The notes beneath the pieces were generated by a model. That model had not been told where the DNA came from and did not search any database. It worked only from the letters and a program-made list of their open reading frames with translations. From Globodera rostochiensis (lineage: Eukaryota; Nematoda; Chromadorea; Rhabditida; Heteroderidae), in the NCBI GenBank assembly GCA_018350325.1, contig JAEVLN010000001.1:2655501-2719500 (forward strand): DNA of 64,000 nucleotides. Reading direction: 5' to 3'. The translations under genes were made by a program, and so were the position numbers. This document shows, one piece after another, positions 1 through 10,979 of the stretch; within the stretch, counting starts at the first letter, position 1; each line of letters starts with the position of its first letter.

Positions 1-228
1 CAATGACATTTTATTCATTCTACGCAACAATTTGTTGGCATTTTGTTGGGTTCAAACAAATTTGTAAAAGAAGGCAGTTTAAAGCAATTTGGAAATTGAT
101 TTGTTTGTGCCGCCGCCGTCGCCGCTTCTCTTCGACGACCTCAGCAGCGCTCTTGGATTTCGCATGAAGCGTAAAACAAATTTGGCTCTCAAAAAATTCA
201 AAAATTCAAATTTGTTGGCACAACGTAC

Positions 229-670
229 CCTCCTTGAGGCCGAGACATTTGCCCCACTCTTTGATGGTAATGGCTCTGTCTTTTTCGTGTCGCATTGCTC
301 CAGGAATGGCTTAATGCACGACTCCATCGGTATCACCGGCGCTGCAACGTCACAAAAAAAAAAATCATTTTTATTAAAATTTTAAAACAAAACCTCTGCC
401 AACAAATTTAAAAAATAATAATTAAAATTTAAATATTTTCTATTTTGAAGTAATGAATGCTTTTGCATTGTGTTCACTACTTTCTCCCATTTATTTCACA
501 TTTTAAAATTAATTTTATATTTAAAATTAATTTATTTTATTTTATAATTGAGGTTTTTGGTAATTGTTTTGCACGTAAGGGTCCAACAAAATGCCGCACG
601 CGTAGCGTATATTGGCGCTATTACCGGTGATCGGGATCAGTTCGTGGTGGTACACGTGTTTGTCGTGGGG
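229..670 (-). CDS. ost-1: SPARC/osteonectin, C-terminal exons (partial)
   Basis: Two consecutive exons of an extracellular calcium-binding SPARC protein, a basement-membrane collagen-binding glycoprotein. Exon 670-625 (after TTTTCAG) encodes PHDKHVYHHELIPIT, the first EF-hand and the HELxPI motif. Its donor GTAATA joins in phase to exon 341-229 (after TTGCAG), which gives APVIPMESCIKPFLEQCD and, one frame over, ITIKEWGKCLGLKEG, the second EF-hand. The frame changes inside the short T run (A run in the sense strand) near 281-285, so one base appears to be missing there: a homopolymer error in the assembly or a real frameshift. A last exon probably lies near 58-130 (it encodes a KRRRRR-type tail), but its phase could not be settled. 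5' exons were not found. The family call is strong; the function is taken from the family. Confidence 0.8.
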
Positions 671-895
671 CTGAAAATTTTTAATGTTTTGTCAAATTTT
701 TTGAATTCGTACAACCCTACAACATACCTATGCAAGTTTTCAAAAAACGCTTCCCGCAATTTCATTCATTCATTCATTCATCCAGCATAATGGACGGTTT
801 TGGCTTCGACCAATCGATCGATGCCATTACTTACAATTCTGTCCTACCCATCCTTATAAAAAGAAGAATTTGTTTGTTTGTGTGTTTGTCTTGAA
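671..895. other. AT-rich stretch beside SPARC, no gene seen
   Basis: Presumed intron or upstream sequence of the SPARC gene. It holds a short (cattcatt)n run near 761-780. A possible coding stretch on the minus strand near 785-830 has no good splice sites and is not called. Confidence 0.4.
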
Positions 896-1402
896 GGAGC
901 GGCCCGTTTGTGTCTGGCCGGTTGAGTCTGGTTAGAAGGAAAAAAAGTTGCAATATTTTGGAAATTAAATTTTCTGAACCGGTTTCAAAAACCGTTTAAA
1001 TATTATAAAGGCTAATTTTTAGGCTCAAATCTCAAATAGGCGCCTAAAAAATTTGTTTTTCAGGTTATACATAGAATAGCTTTAAGCCTAGGTTTAAGCC
1101 TAAACTCAAGTGTCACATACATATGACACGACGACAAATGGTCCGGTAAGCCATAATGGCACAAAAGTCGGAAGAGCTGAATTCATATAAAATTTTCGTC
1201 AAACTTCCAAAAAAAGGCTTCGCTAGGCTTGTTTGGTGCTGAAACCGAATTTTGATCAAGAATGTTGTAGCAAAGCACTTAAACCGCTTTTTGAACCGGT
1301 TAAAACCAGACTCAACCGGCCAAACTCAACTGTCCACCAGACTCAACCGCCGGCCGACTTAACCGGCCAGACTCAACCGGCCAGACTCAAACGACCCCTA
1401 CC
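896..1402. mobile_element. non-autonomous element with ACTCAACCGGCCAG arrays
   Basis: The left end carries TGTCTGGCCGGTTGAGTCTGG. The right end carries the same words inverted and tandemly repeated (AACCAGACTCAACCGGCCA at about 1304-1400), so the ends can fold on each other. The interior is AT-rich and includes AGGCGCCT and AGCCTAGGTTTAAGCC words. No clear 8-bp target duplication was seen, so the exact ends are uncertain. Confidence 0.55.
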
Positions 1403-1603
1403 GGACGTGGTTGAGGATTTTTAGCGGGCAAATTTCGCGTAAAATAAATGTTTGAATACAGTACTAAAAAAGTAAGAAGGGTAGACGAGAGATTTGAAAG
1501 AGACAGTGTGGCAAGTGAAGATAATGAAAAAATGGGGGCAGAGATTGTGGATTGGTAAAGAAAAAATAAGCGACGCAGTTAGTCGAGTCCGTGGTGTAGC
1601 GCA

Positions 1604-1716
1604 GGGATGGTCGGAATTTCGACTTCCGAAGTTCCGACACTTTTTGGGCTCGGAATTCCGAGTTCCGACTTCCGAAATTTTGAGGAAAAAATCGGAACCT
1701 TCGGAAGTGTTACAAT
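1604..1716. mobile_element. short palindromic MITE-like repeat (CGGAATTCCGA words)
   Basis: It begins CAGGGATGGTCGGAA, a typical hAT-like start, and is built from inverted words TTCCGACTTCCGAA and CGGAATTCCGAG. The right boundary and a target duplication could not be fixed. Confidence 0.4.
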
Positions 1717-2039
1717 AAAATTATTGCACAACCAAATGACAATTTGTGCCGATTTTGAACACAATGCCAAATCAAATTTAAAAAATCCTTAATTTAATAT
1801 TTTTGCAAAGCGCTTTCGTAATACGTATATGGCTCATTGTCAGTGGTTAGCTGTTTTGTTGATTATGGCCCACAAAATTCATCCACTGCTATCTTGCTCA
1901 AAGAGTAGCAAATCAGTTAAGAATGATGATCATGAATTCAATCCGATTCGGGTGATGACCTTTTATTGTTATGTATTAATAGGACAGAGGACGAAATTGT
2001 TTTGGAGAAAAGTTTAATGTTAAAATCAAATGTTCAAAT

Positions 2040-2520
2040 TTGGTTCTTCGAACTGCAGCAAATGAAGTTTCCTATGAGTCCGAAAACACTAAAAATATTT
2101 TTGTGTAACAGAAAAGAACAGATCAGCAAGCCGTCGGTGACTAGAGCCCGAAATTGAAGGACTAATCGATATTTTGATCGAAATCTCGAAAAAAAATTTC
2201 ACCGATTGATCGAGATTTGTTTGAGTCACTGAAAAATCCCAAAAATTCCGAATCGACCCGAGATTTCGATCGGTCCGGCCTCTAATTTCAACCATATTCC
2301 GGCCAACACAGTGTCATCAAAATGACTAATTCGGTCCAAGTCTCAGAAAATTCAATTTCTTTATCGGGCAGATTGACAAAATGAAAACAAAAACCAAATC
2401 AGACAACTTTAAAACAAAACAAATTTTAATAAAGGTCAAAATCCATCGTCGTATATTTTAAACGAAAAAATAGGTATATTAAAACGATCAGAATTTCCAT
2501 TCGAAGTTCGGTCCAAAGTA
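2040..2520 (-). pseudogene. relic of a SPRY gene 3' end and its flank
   Basis: On the minus strand, 2518-2488 reads FGPNFEWKF then stop, the end seen in the SPRY genes of this window. The sequence that follows (down to about 2085) resembles the 3' flank of the SPRY gene at 8.95-9.45 kb, including the words around TTTGTCTGATTTGG and CTCGATCGG. No upstream SPRY exon is intact, so this is a decayed partial copy. Confidence 0.55.
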
Positions 2521-3358
2521 AAACAGGGAACACCGTTTGATAAGAATTGAATAATAGAGACCGACCTGGAATTCAATTTTCGGCACCAATGGATCACCTC
2601 CAAAAAGGCGCAGCTGGCAACAACAGAGAAAAATTTGCCATAAATTGCCAATTCGGGAATCTTTCAGAATGAGTGTCCCTAATTCATTTTTTATTTGAAC
2701 TAAAAGTTTCGCATCAAAAAACCCCAGAAACAACCTTTTTCAACAATCAACATAACTTTTCCCCTTTTTGTTGCCGATTTTTTGCAGAGAAAGCCCCGCC
2801 CCGGAGGGATAGGTTTTATTATTTTAAAATTTATTTTTTCTAAAATTCATTCTTTATAGCACCTTAAAATTATTTTTGATAGATTTTAAATTTTTATAAA
2901 TTAATTGATTACTTTTATAAATCTTTTTAAACAAATAATGCACAATTTTCACACATTTTAAGATGATTCGGCAGAATTGGAGTAATACTTTTGCCCCAGA
3001 GTTTGGGCGTTTCTAATTTTCTAAGATTTTTGTCCCATCCAACAAAAAGTTTGGACTATTTGATGCAAATTAATTCCCCCCCCCCCAATTGGGGACGGGT
3101 AAACACGACACGGCTTTGGGCCGACAGAGATCGCCGGAGGCGATAACATTTTGTTACATTTGCAATAAATGAATTGGGCCCCGGGGGCGTGGATGATTTG
3201 ACGCCTGGGGGCGACAAACAAATGCCCCCCCGGCGCAAAAGATTGCACAAAATATATTCATTCATTCATTGCATTTTTTTGCTTCAAAGTCTCTTTTTTC
3301 CCCTTTATTCCTTGGATCGGTTTTTTTATGAATGTGTATTTAGGTTTTATGTTTAAAT
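2521..3358. other. intergenic, no gene seen
   Basis: AT-rich sequence with short C and G runs (3078-3086) and a GCCCCGGAGGG palindrome near 2795. A loosely similar stretch recurs at 40.41-40.58 kb, suggesting an old dispersed repeat. No supportable exon was found. Confidence 0.4.
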
Positions 3359-4360
3359 TAGAGCCCGGTAAAAAAAAATTTCCGGGAACGGGAACGGGTT
3401 TTTCAAAAAGAACGGGACGGGAATCCCGAACGGGAATCCCGTCTTTTTCCCGTTCCCGTAGAAATCCCGTTCAATTTTTAACGGGAATCCCGCGGGAACG
3501 GGAAAAATTTTGAAAATTTTAAACTAAAAATTTTTCGAAATTTTTTTGGCGGGCACTTTGAGATAAATTTCTGATATACAATTGGAGGGTCCGACAACGC
3601 CGATAGGCGCCGTCGGAAAATTTTAAAACATTTTTGTTAAGAAAATTGCTCAAAATTTTCGTAATTTTTTCCGATTTGCGAATTTTTCAAAATTCAAATT
3701 TTTGAGAATTTCTTTTCTCGAGGTGGAGGGGGGGGAGGGTCGGCGGTGCCGATAGGCGCCGCCGAGAAAATTTTGCATTTTTTGCTCAATTTGATAAGAG
3801 ATTTGCTACCAAAATCTTAAAAATACGGAAGTTTTTTTAAGCTTTTGAAATCTTTTTTCCCTTTTATCTCTAACATGTTCTCTTCCTTTGGCGTTCTCTC
3901 TCACCTTTTTTAAACAAATAAAAAAGCATCTCGCACTTCGATCCGACAAATTTCCGTTACATCCGACAGATTTTTCTCAAATTTTCACCAACCCTAGAAA
4001 AGATAATGCATCCATTAATAAAGCCGTTTTTTAAATTAATAAGTTTGTTCTCGAGTTATAGTCAAAAATGTTCAAAATTTTCAGACTAAATTTTTTCAAA
4101 ATTCTCAAAACTCCACCAAATTTTGGTAGGGGTAAGAAGGGAGCACTAGAAACTCGTCTACGAAATTTGGTCGCGAAATATAAGAGTTAGCCTATGTTAC
4201 AGGGTTTTGAAAATCAAAAGAAATTTCAATGGTGGGGGATATAACGTCTGACCGTGTGCTGTCTGCCGCATGATTATTTTTTTGAATTAGTGGTAAAATT
4301 GCGTAAAGTTTGGCGCATCGTTCATTTTTGTCTGCTGCTGGGCTTGACCCATAGTGTGTG
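3359..4360 (-). mobile_element. hAT-like MITE with ACGGGAATCCCG words (partial?)
   Basis: The left end TAGAGCCCGG is followed by about 130 bp of ACGGGAACGGG and GGGAATCCCG words. The interior (3540-4350) carries two copies of the GGTGCCGATAGGCGCCG motif (near 3595 and 3745). From about 4130 it matches, in reverse orientation, the interior of the element at 21295-22213 (for example the TAAGAAGGGAGCACTAGAA and TGACCCATAGTG stretches). I do not see a matching right terminus, so it may be truncated. Confidence 0.55.
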
Positions 4361-4539
4361 TACAAATACATTTTTATTTGTTTATAATTTTGGGGAAAAA
4401 GTTAAAATAAAAAGGGTATTTTTTTATTAAAAATAGTTTATTCCTTTTTGGTTACTAATTGTTTTCTGCAGCTTGATGTTACTTGTTCAGATTTCGTTAT
4501 TTAAATACTTCTCTAAAATATTTGTAAAATTGTTTGAGT

Positions 4540-4745
4540 TGGCTTTTGCCCTGTTTTTCTCTCTAACTCTCTCGCTTTTTCTGTCCCTCTGCAGCTCTTA
4601 CTCTCTCTCTCTTCACTTTCTCAACGTCTCTCTCTCTGCTGCCCTCACGTTCTCTCTCTCTTTTCTATTTTTTCTCTCTTTCTTTCCTCTTTCCTCTTTC
4701 TCTCTTTCACTCTCTTTTTTTTCTTCTTCACAGCTTTCTCTTGCA
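4540..4745. repeat. CT-rich low-complexity tract
   Basis: Long runs of (CT)n and TTTCTC simple sequence. Apparent open frames across it are compositional and are not genes. From 4746 to about 5250 there is C-rich, then AT-rich sequence with no gene. Confidence 0.8.
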
Positions 4746-5255
4746 TCTCTAACCTTGTGCCCTGCGGGCAAGCTCTGCGTCTCTTCCCTTTCCATTTGTC
4801 CAATGCCCAAAGCCCCCGCCCCGCCCCCTCCAGCAAAGTCGGTACTGCTCGTTCCCCCCCCCCCGAGCGATTTTTGACGCCTTTCAAACATCATAACCTT
4901 TCTTTAATAACCAAATTTTACAAATTTAGTAACATTTAAAAGCTCAGGGCTGTAGAATTAATGATTAAGCGGACTAAATCTTCAGCATTATTTTCAAATT
5001 TTACACAATTTTTTACCAAAGCCTTTCATTATTATTTATTATGCATTTTGTTACTTAAAAGTCGTTTTGTCCTTAATTTTCAAAATATTTCAACCGATTC
5101 AAAAACCGCTTTAAATGCTCACTTTTGTTTCGGGTGAGCAACAGTGGAAAAGAATGTTTCAGAGCCAGTAGAATATATGTACATTATAATTTCCAAGTAT
5201 TCGTTTCGAAAATTTTTTATTATTAATCCATACTCCAACAGCAGAGTGGGGGTCT

Positions 5256-5925
5256 TTTCGGCCCCGCCGTTTCGGCCCCGACGTTTCGGCCCCGCCCTTT
5301 CGGCCCCGGGACGTTTCGGCCCCGGACGTTTCGGCCCCGGACGTTTCGGCCCCACCCTGCAATTTCTTTCTTGCATATTCACCGACCAATTTTTATTCAG
5401 AAATTTTTTCAGATGAATTAAAACATAACATTTTTAATCTGAAAATTTGCAAGAAATTTAGGGGCTCATTGGTAAATACTAGAAAGCCAAGAAGAAATTC
5501 CAAAATTTTTGACGTGTAGAATCCGATTTTTCAAATTCAAGCCCAGGCTCAAATTCTAACATTTTTTCGAAATTCAAAAATCAATTTTAGCCTCGAATCA
5601 TTTAAAAAGGGCTGGGTTTTTATTAGGCCTAGGCCTAAGCCAACCTAAGCTTAGGCTTAGGCTTAGGCCTAACTCACCCTAAGCTCAAAGATGTAAAAAG
5701 TACGTAATATCTGAAAATTATGATGTATTTTTCTTTATATGCATCTGGGTTGCGTCGAACTTTTTTTCGAAAATCGAAATAAAAAAATTTCGTTTTTAAA
5801 ATTTTTTTTTTTCGATGAAACCATATTTTTCCTTGGGGCCGAAACGTCCGGGGCCGAAACGGCGGGGCCGAAAGGGCGGGGCCGAAACGTCGGGGCCGAA
5901 ACGTCGGGGCCGAAACGTCCTGTTC
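5256..5925. mobile_element. foldback-type element with GTTTCGGCCCCG arrays
   Basis: A left array of about seven CGTTTCGGCCCCG words (5258-5354) is mirrored by an inverted right array (5836-5921), about 480 bp apart. CCAACAG lies just outside both arrays, a possible target duplication. The middle holds a telomere-like palindromic stretch (listed separately). Confidence 0.6.
5622..5693. repeat. telomere-like palindrome (TTAGGC/GCCTAA words)
   Basis: Contains CTTAGGCTTAGGCTTAGGC, three copies of the nematode telomere hexamer TTAGGC, next to inverted AGGCCTAGGCCTAAGCC. See also 37532-37630. Confidence 0.6.
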
Positions 5926-6109
5926 CCCAACAGCAATCACTGATCAAAATTACGGATTATTTAAAAAATCCGTGGATGGCTCCCCAAAAACGCCGTGATT
6001 GGCGTGATCCGTGATCACGTGCATCCCTGGTCCCCATTCTCCAGCATTACCCATTTTAGACTTTTTTCATTTTTAGAAATTAAAATTTACAATTTTCTAT
6101 TTAATTAAC

Positions 6110-8947
6110 ATGTCAATTTCGACCGAATCAACAACGGCGGACATAACAGCTGATTCGGGTAAGAAAATCGATTATATTTAATAAAATCCTTAATTATTTA
6201 TTGTTTCAGAATGGTGGCCTTCAAAGTTAGCCAAGTTGGATCCATCCGAAGAAATGCGTCTTCTACATGCCCGAATTGCCCAATTAAAGCACCAACAAAC
6301 GATCAATTCGCCAACTTCAAGTGCCAGTTTCGTGATGGCACAAAATGCAAAGCGTAGGAGGATTGAGGACACGGAGGAGTATCAGAACAAACAGCAACAC
6401 ACCATCGACGAGTTGCTGGGCAGACTTAATGGACTTGAGCAGAAGCAAGCGGCGAATTCTCAACAACAAAAAGCCGATCAAAAAGCACTGTGTGCAGTGA
6501 TTGATCGAGTGGGTTTAAACTCAGGGTTGCCAAATGTCCTTTTTTAAAGATTTGTCCTTTTTTGGCGCATCCCAATCTTTAAAATTTGAAATATCCTTTT
6601 TTTAAAGATTTGTGGAGGTTTTCTGGCCATAACTTTTTCATAATTATCAGATCGCTTAGTTTTTGTTTATTAATTGCTTCTCCTCATCGAGAGCTTTCAT
6701 TTGGTATAATGTTCGACCTAATAGGTTTAGCTAAAAAGTTATAAAGCATTCGGCAGCCCTAATTATCATCCTTACATTTCAGAATTTGTTAAATTAAATA
6801 ATTAAAGGGAATGAATCTGCTGAAGGAAGAACTGGGTGCAAAGATGGAGCAGTATCAGAAACAACAGCAACAGAATATCGGTGCCGCGTTGACTGAAACA
6901 GAAAAAGGAAATGGTAGGGTTTCAATTAGGGTAATTAGTGTTGGCACTTTGACTTTTTTTTGAATCTTTTAGTTGATCATTTTGCCCGACTGCGAACGAC
7001 GATCAGCCACTTGGAAAACAAACAAAAGAAATTCGCTGAAATGGGCCAGCAGCTGAATGCTCTGCAGGAAACCTTCGTCAAAATGGAGGAGTATCAGAAA
7101 CAACTGCAACAGAAAATCGACGCGTTGACTGAAGCAGAAGAGGGAAATGGTAGGGGGTTCAATTAGGGTAATTAGTGTTGGCACTTTGACTTATTCAAAT
7201 CTTTTAGTTGATCATTTTGCCCGACTGCAAACGACGATCAGCGTCTTGGGAAAACAGCAAAAGAATGATCAGGAAGAACTTCTGCGCAAAATGGAGGGAT
7301 CGCAAGCGACGGTCAACGCCGAATTGGAGGAGCAAAAAGTGTCAAATGCCAACAAATTCGCTGAAATGGGCCAGCTGATGCAGAAAATCTTCGAGCTGCA
7401 GAGGACAGTTGCACCGAAGAAAGCAGAAGCTCAAAATCGATGGGATTTGACTAAAAGTCACCGGGGTCTCACGATCTCTGCTGCTGAATTGATTGTCCAA
7501 ATTACTGGAACGGATAAGAGGGGTAAACATTATTTTGTTAAAGTGAATTAATTAAAATGCTTATGTAAAGAGTTCACAACATTTTTTGAATTAACCTTAC
7601 ACTTTTCAGGGCCTTACTCTGTGTTCGCTGCACTGCCAATCCCCAAAAAAGATTCTGGCTTTTTCTATTACGAAGTGACCATCTTTGAGCAAGCAGGGTA
7701 AGTTAAATAAATAAATATTCGAGCTTCGTAATAGAGTGCGGCGCGGGACCGGATCCCGCAATTTAGGTGAGAGATTTGCGGGATTGCAAATTTTGTTAAC
7801 AAATCCAAGGGAAGTACCCTAAAAATGTGATTTTTGAAAAAAAAAAGTTCAAATTGGTTGTGGTGAAGTGGTGAGCTGTGCGGATTGAAGTCAGGGTGGA
7901 GTTGAGGTTCTGATCCCCCCGACTGTGTTAATTGATTTTTCACACTTTTTCTTAGCATTTACGAGCGATGTAAGCGATACTAAAAATTCTTTTATCTTTT
8001 TCTAATTTTTAAAAAATATTTCAGATGACAATAACAAGCTTTTCATTTCATTTTTTGGTTGGACTAAACACAAAAGCATACGGGAAGCCTTTTTGTTTTG
8101 CTATATTTGTAATTTTTGGACCAATTTTCATAACAAATTGTACTTAGAAAAAAATTTCCCCCATTGCCAATCCGGTTAATCCCTATCCCAGTCCCGGCCT
8201 ACTCCAGTTACAAGTTGTCTTGGATAAATAAGAGCTTTCAAATGGCACTAAAATTGCACGATTCGGTCCAGTATGAAAGGTGTGTTGATTTTTTTGGAAA
8301 TATTAAAAAATCCCGCAATCCCGCACGGGATCCCGCAAATTTAAAAGGCGGATTTTGCGGGATTTATCCCGCAAAATCCGGTCCCAGAAAAATTTCAAAA
8401 AAAATCCCGCGCGGGATCCCGCAAATGCGATTTTGCCACACTCTACTTCGTAATGCTTTAGAAGCAATTTCCTTTAAAAACAATCATTTAGCAATGTTTG
8501 GATTGGGCTCGCGCCAACCCAAATGCCAACGAACGAAATTGTTGGAAAATACAAAGGCACTTACGCATATGACTGTTGGGGCCAAATTTGGGGCCACGCG
8601 GTCGCGGGATGTCGCCACGCCAGCCGTAATGGACGTCCGTACATTGGAGAAATGCCGTCGTTGACCACCGGTGACGTCATCGGTTGCGGCATTAATTTGG
8701 CAACTCGCCAAATCATTTACACGAAGAATGGCGAGCGTTTGGGTAAAAAATAATTGAAATTAATAGGAAATTTCGTTTTTAATAATATTTGCAAAGTTAA
8801 TTTTGTGATGTTTTTACAGACACTACCGGTTTGTTTGTCGATTCTGCCGCCGAATTGTCCGATTTGTTCCCGTGCGTTACACTGAGTCATCATCAAACCA
8901 AAATTGAAGCAAATTTTGGGCCAAACTTTAAATGGAAATTCTCATGA
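6110..8947 (+). CDS. SPRY-domain protein with coiled-coil N-terminal repeats
   Basis: Exons seen: 6110-6158, 6210-about 6512, 6808-6913, 6973-7149, 7208-7522, 7610-7697, 8492-8742, 8820-8947. Phases agree for every join from 6808 onward. The start MSISTEST has no signal peptide. Glutamine-rich coiled coils follow, then the SPRY domain: [83 protein letters not shown], and an end [16 protein letters not shown]...[16 protein letters not shown] domains are protein-binding modules (RanBPM type). The family is greatly expanded in Globodera, where some members are secreted effectors; without a signal peptide this one is probably intracellular. The join from 6512 to 6808 could not be put in frame, and an inserted CAGGGTTGCC element lies there, so the N-terminal part may be disrupted. 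Confidence 0.8.
6521..6760. mobile_element. possible hAT-like insertion between SPRY exons
   Basis: Begins CAGGGTTGCC and ends GGCAGCCCTA, inverted to each other, with repeats of CCTTTTTTAAAGATTTGT inside. No 8-bp duplication was recognised. It lies where the second SPRY exon loses its donor. Confidence 0.4.
7732..8445. mobile_element. hAT-like MITE with GCGGGATCCCGC words, perfect 8-bp TSD
   Basis: The termini TAGAGTG and CACTCTA are inverted, and each side carries the target duplication CTTCGTAA (7724-7731 and 8446-8453). Both ends are filled with CGGGATCCCGCAA and TTGCGGGATT words, separated by an AT-rich middle. It sits in an intron of the SPRY gene. The related SPRY fragment at 16.5 kb has the empty site CGAGCTTCGTAATGCTTTAG, which confirms both the insertion and its limits. 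Confidence 0.85.
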
Positions 8948-9500
8948 GGGCGCCCGCCGGACAGTAAATGCAAAAACAATTTTTCTTTTAATTTTAAAGT
9001 ATAACAATCGATGGATTTTTACAGTTATACAATACTTTTTTTCATTTCTGATTTCTTTTAAGTTTTGTTTTTTAAATTTGTCTGATTTGGTTTTTATTGT
9101 CATTTTGTCAATAAGAAAATTGAATTTTCCGATGCTGGACGATTCGAGGCGCCTGTTCGATCGAAGTCTCGGGCCGAGATTTTTTTCGGGATTTTTCAGT
9201 GATTTCAAATAAATTATATTTTTAAGTACGAGGATCAGTTTTTAAGTACGGTTTTTGTTGCCATTCAAAAGTACGTATGATTTCTGATTCTTTTGAGCTT
9301 TGTTTTTAATTTCGATGAAAATTTTTTTCGATTACGATCAAAATCTCGATCGGGTCCCTCAAGTCCGGGCTATAGTCACCGACGGCTAGCTTGATCCGTT
9401 CTTTTCTGTTACATAAAAATATTTTTAGTGTTTTCGGGGTCATAGAAACATTGGAAGAAACCGATTTCGAAAATTTGATGTTTTTTTTTCGTCTCCTTGC
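8948..9500. repeat. SPRY 3' flank shared by other copies
   Basis: Sequence downstream of the SPRY gene that recurs in part at 2.08-2.42 kb (inverted), 13.1-13.25 kb and 38.8-39.13 kb, ending in CTCGATCGGGTCCCTCAAGTCCGGGCT. No coding function is seen. From 9500 to about 10170 there is AT-rich sequence without a supportable gene. Confidence 0.5.
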
Positions 9501-10850
9501 TGCTCAATTCCCCGGATCCCATAAGATCTCGCAGGTGACCGTCCGCAACTTAATAAATTGTCTGATAATTGTTTTTAAGAATTTTTTGTTTTTTGGAACA
9601 TTTATATTTCCGCCATTTTGATTGATCCGCATGACTACTGGTGCTGCTCCCAAAGGTGCGCTAAAAATGTTGCTTTGCTTCTGCATCTTTTTTTTTGTCA
9701 TCTGATCAGCAGTCTTTTTGCTATGATCAGGAAGTAATGCCATGGGATCAGGGGGTTTAAAAAGTTAAAAAGTCGACATTGGGCAAAAACTCGAAAAAAA
9801 AGCGGTGCGGATGAGAATATGCCACAAATTGCTTTCCAAAATTACAATTAATTTACACATCTTTTAACAACATAAAGTGAGCAAAGTGAGTGTCCTATTC
9901 GACGATACATTGCCCAAATTTTGTAAGCCCCAAGATTGTAAACATTGTGCTGTGATCCAACATATTTATTCGTTCATTCGTCTCATCTTCCATCATTAAA
10001 TTCAAAAAGTGACTGTTGGGGGGGGGGACATTGTGCGGTGATTCACCCTGGATTGCATTTTAAATATTTAAGCTAATGAATTAAGAAAATGAAATCGGTT
10101 ATGGTTACACTGTGAGAAATTCAAATTTTCTGTTCGTTTGCGTTTTAATTTTAAGGGACCTCCGCCCCGGCCTTCACAATGTTTGGTCGTCGCATCGTTA
10201 GCCTCAGGCAAAAAAGTGCCTTTTTTGAGTTCCGATATTCCGCCATTAGCCTGGGGGCTGATTGTTCGAGTACATCACGTTTTTGTCCCACAAATTCCGA
10301 TGTTCCGCCATTAGCCTGGGGTATAAACATTTGGGTGGATTGGATTGAGGTGAATCAATTGGGAAGAAGAAGAAGGAATAAAACAACATTGGTGACAGAA
10401 AGAGACAACGACGGACCCACTTTTGCAATACGGACCCCCGACATTGTTAATCACCTTGAACACCGTTTAGGATTGATGTTTCACACCTTCCCCCATTCAA
10501 TTGTTTCCGTCCCCCCTCCCCCCCCCCCAATTAACAATTGTTCTCCCCCGGGGCGTAACAGGCGAACCCTTCTCCCAAATCATCTTTTGGGTTGGTCAAC
10601 TCAATTGGTGGCCCTCTCGAGTCCTGAGACCGTTGTGGGGAGGGCCGGCTCCATTTGTACCCTCAATAAAGGAAGGGCTGTATTTATTGGACGTGGAATC
10701 GTCCGGGGACAACGCCCGCCCCCCCCCGTCCCCGCCCCGCCCCTGCTTTTGGACTATTCACTCTCAAAATCCCGATTTCATTATCATCGATTGCATAGGG
10801 AGGGGGTCATCCAATGTTTTTGGATTTTAGATCAGCACAAAACGATCGTT

Positions 10851-10979
10851 ATGATATTTTATGCCACGATCTTTATTTTAGTTTTGTGCAATGCTCAGTA
10901 TGTGGCGCCTGCAGAAGCCGCTGACAACAAAAATGGGAATGACAAGTTTTCTCCAGCATTTTTGAGAGTTAAATTTTGA
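10851..10979 (+). CDS. candidate 42-residue secreted peptide
   Basis: ATG at 10851 opens a 42-codon frame: MIFYATIFILVLCNAQYVA, then an acidic and asparagine-rich stretch, ending FSPAFLRVKF and stop. The first 20 or so residues have the shape of a signal peptide with a plausible cleavage near CNA or AEA. The frame is also open far upstream (from 10179), but that part is rich in proline and C runs and is probably not coding. No relative is recognised. It may be chance, a small secreted peptide, or a first exon. Confidence 0.3.
   Translation: MIFYATIFILVLCNAQYVAPAEAADNKNGNDKFSPAFLRVKF

Noticed and set aside
10179..10850. Upstream part of a 266-codon frame
   Set aside because: Contains C-run-encoded proline stretches and a duplicated non-coding segment; only the last 42 codons look protein-like.
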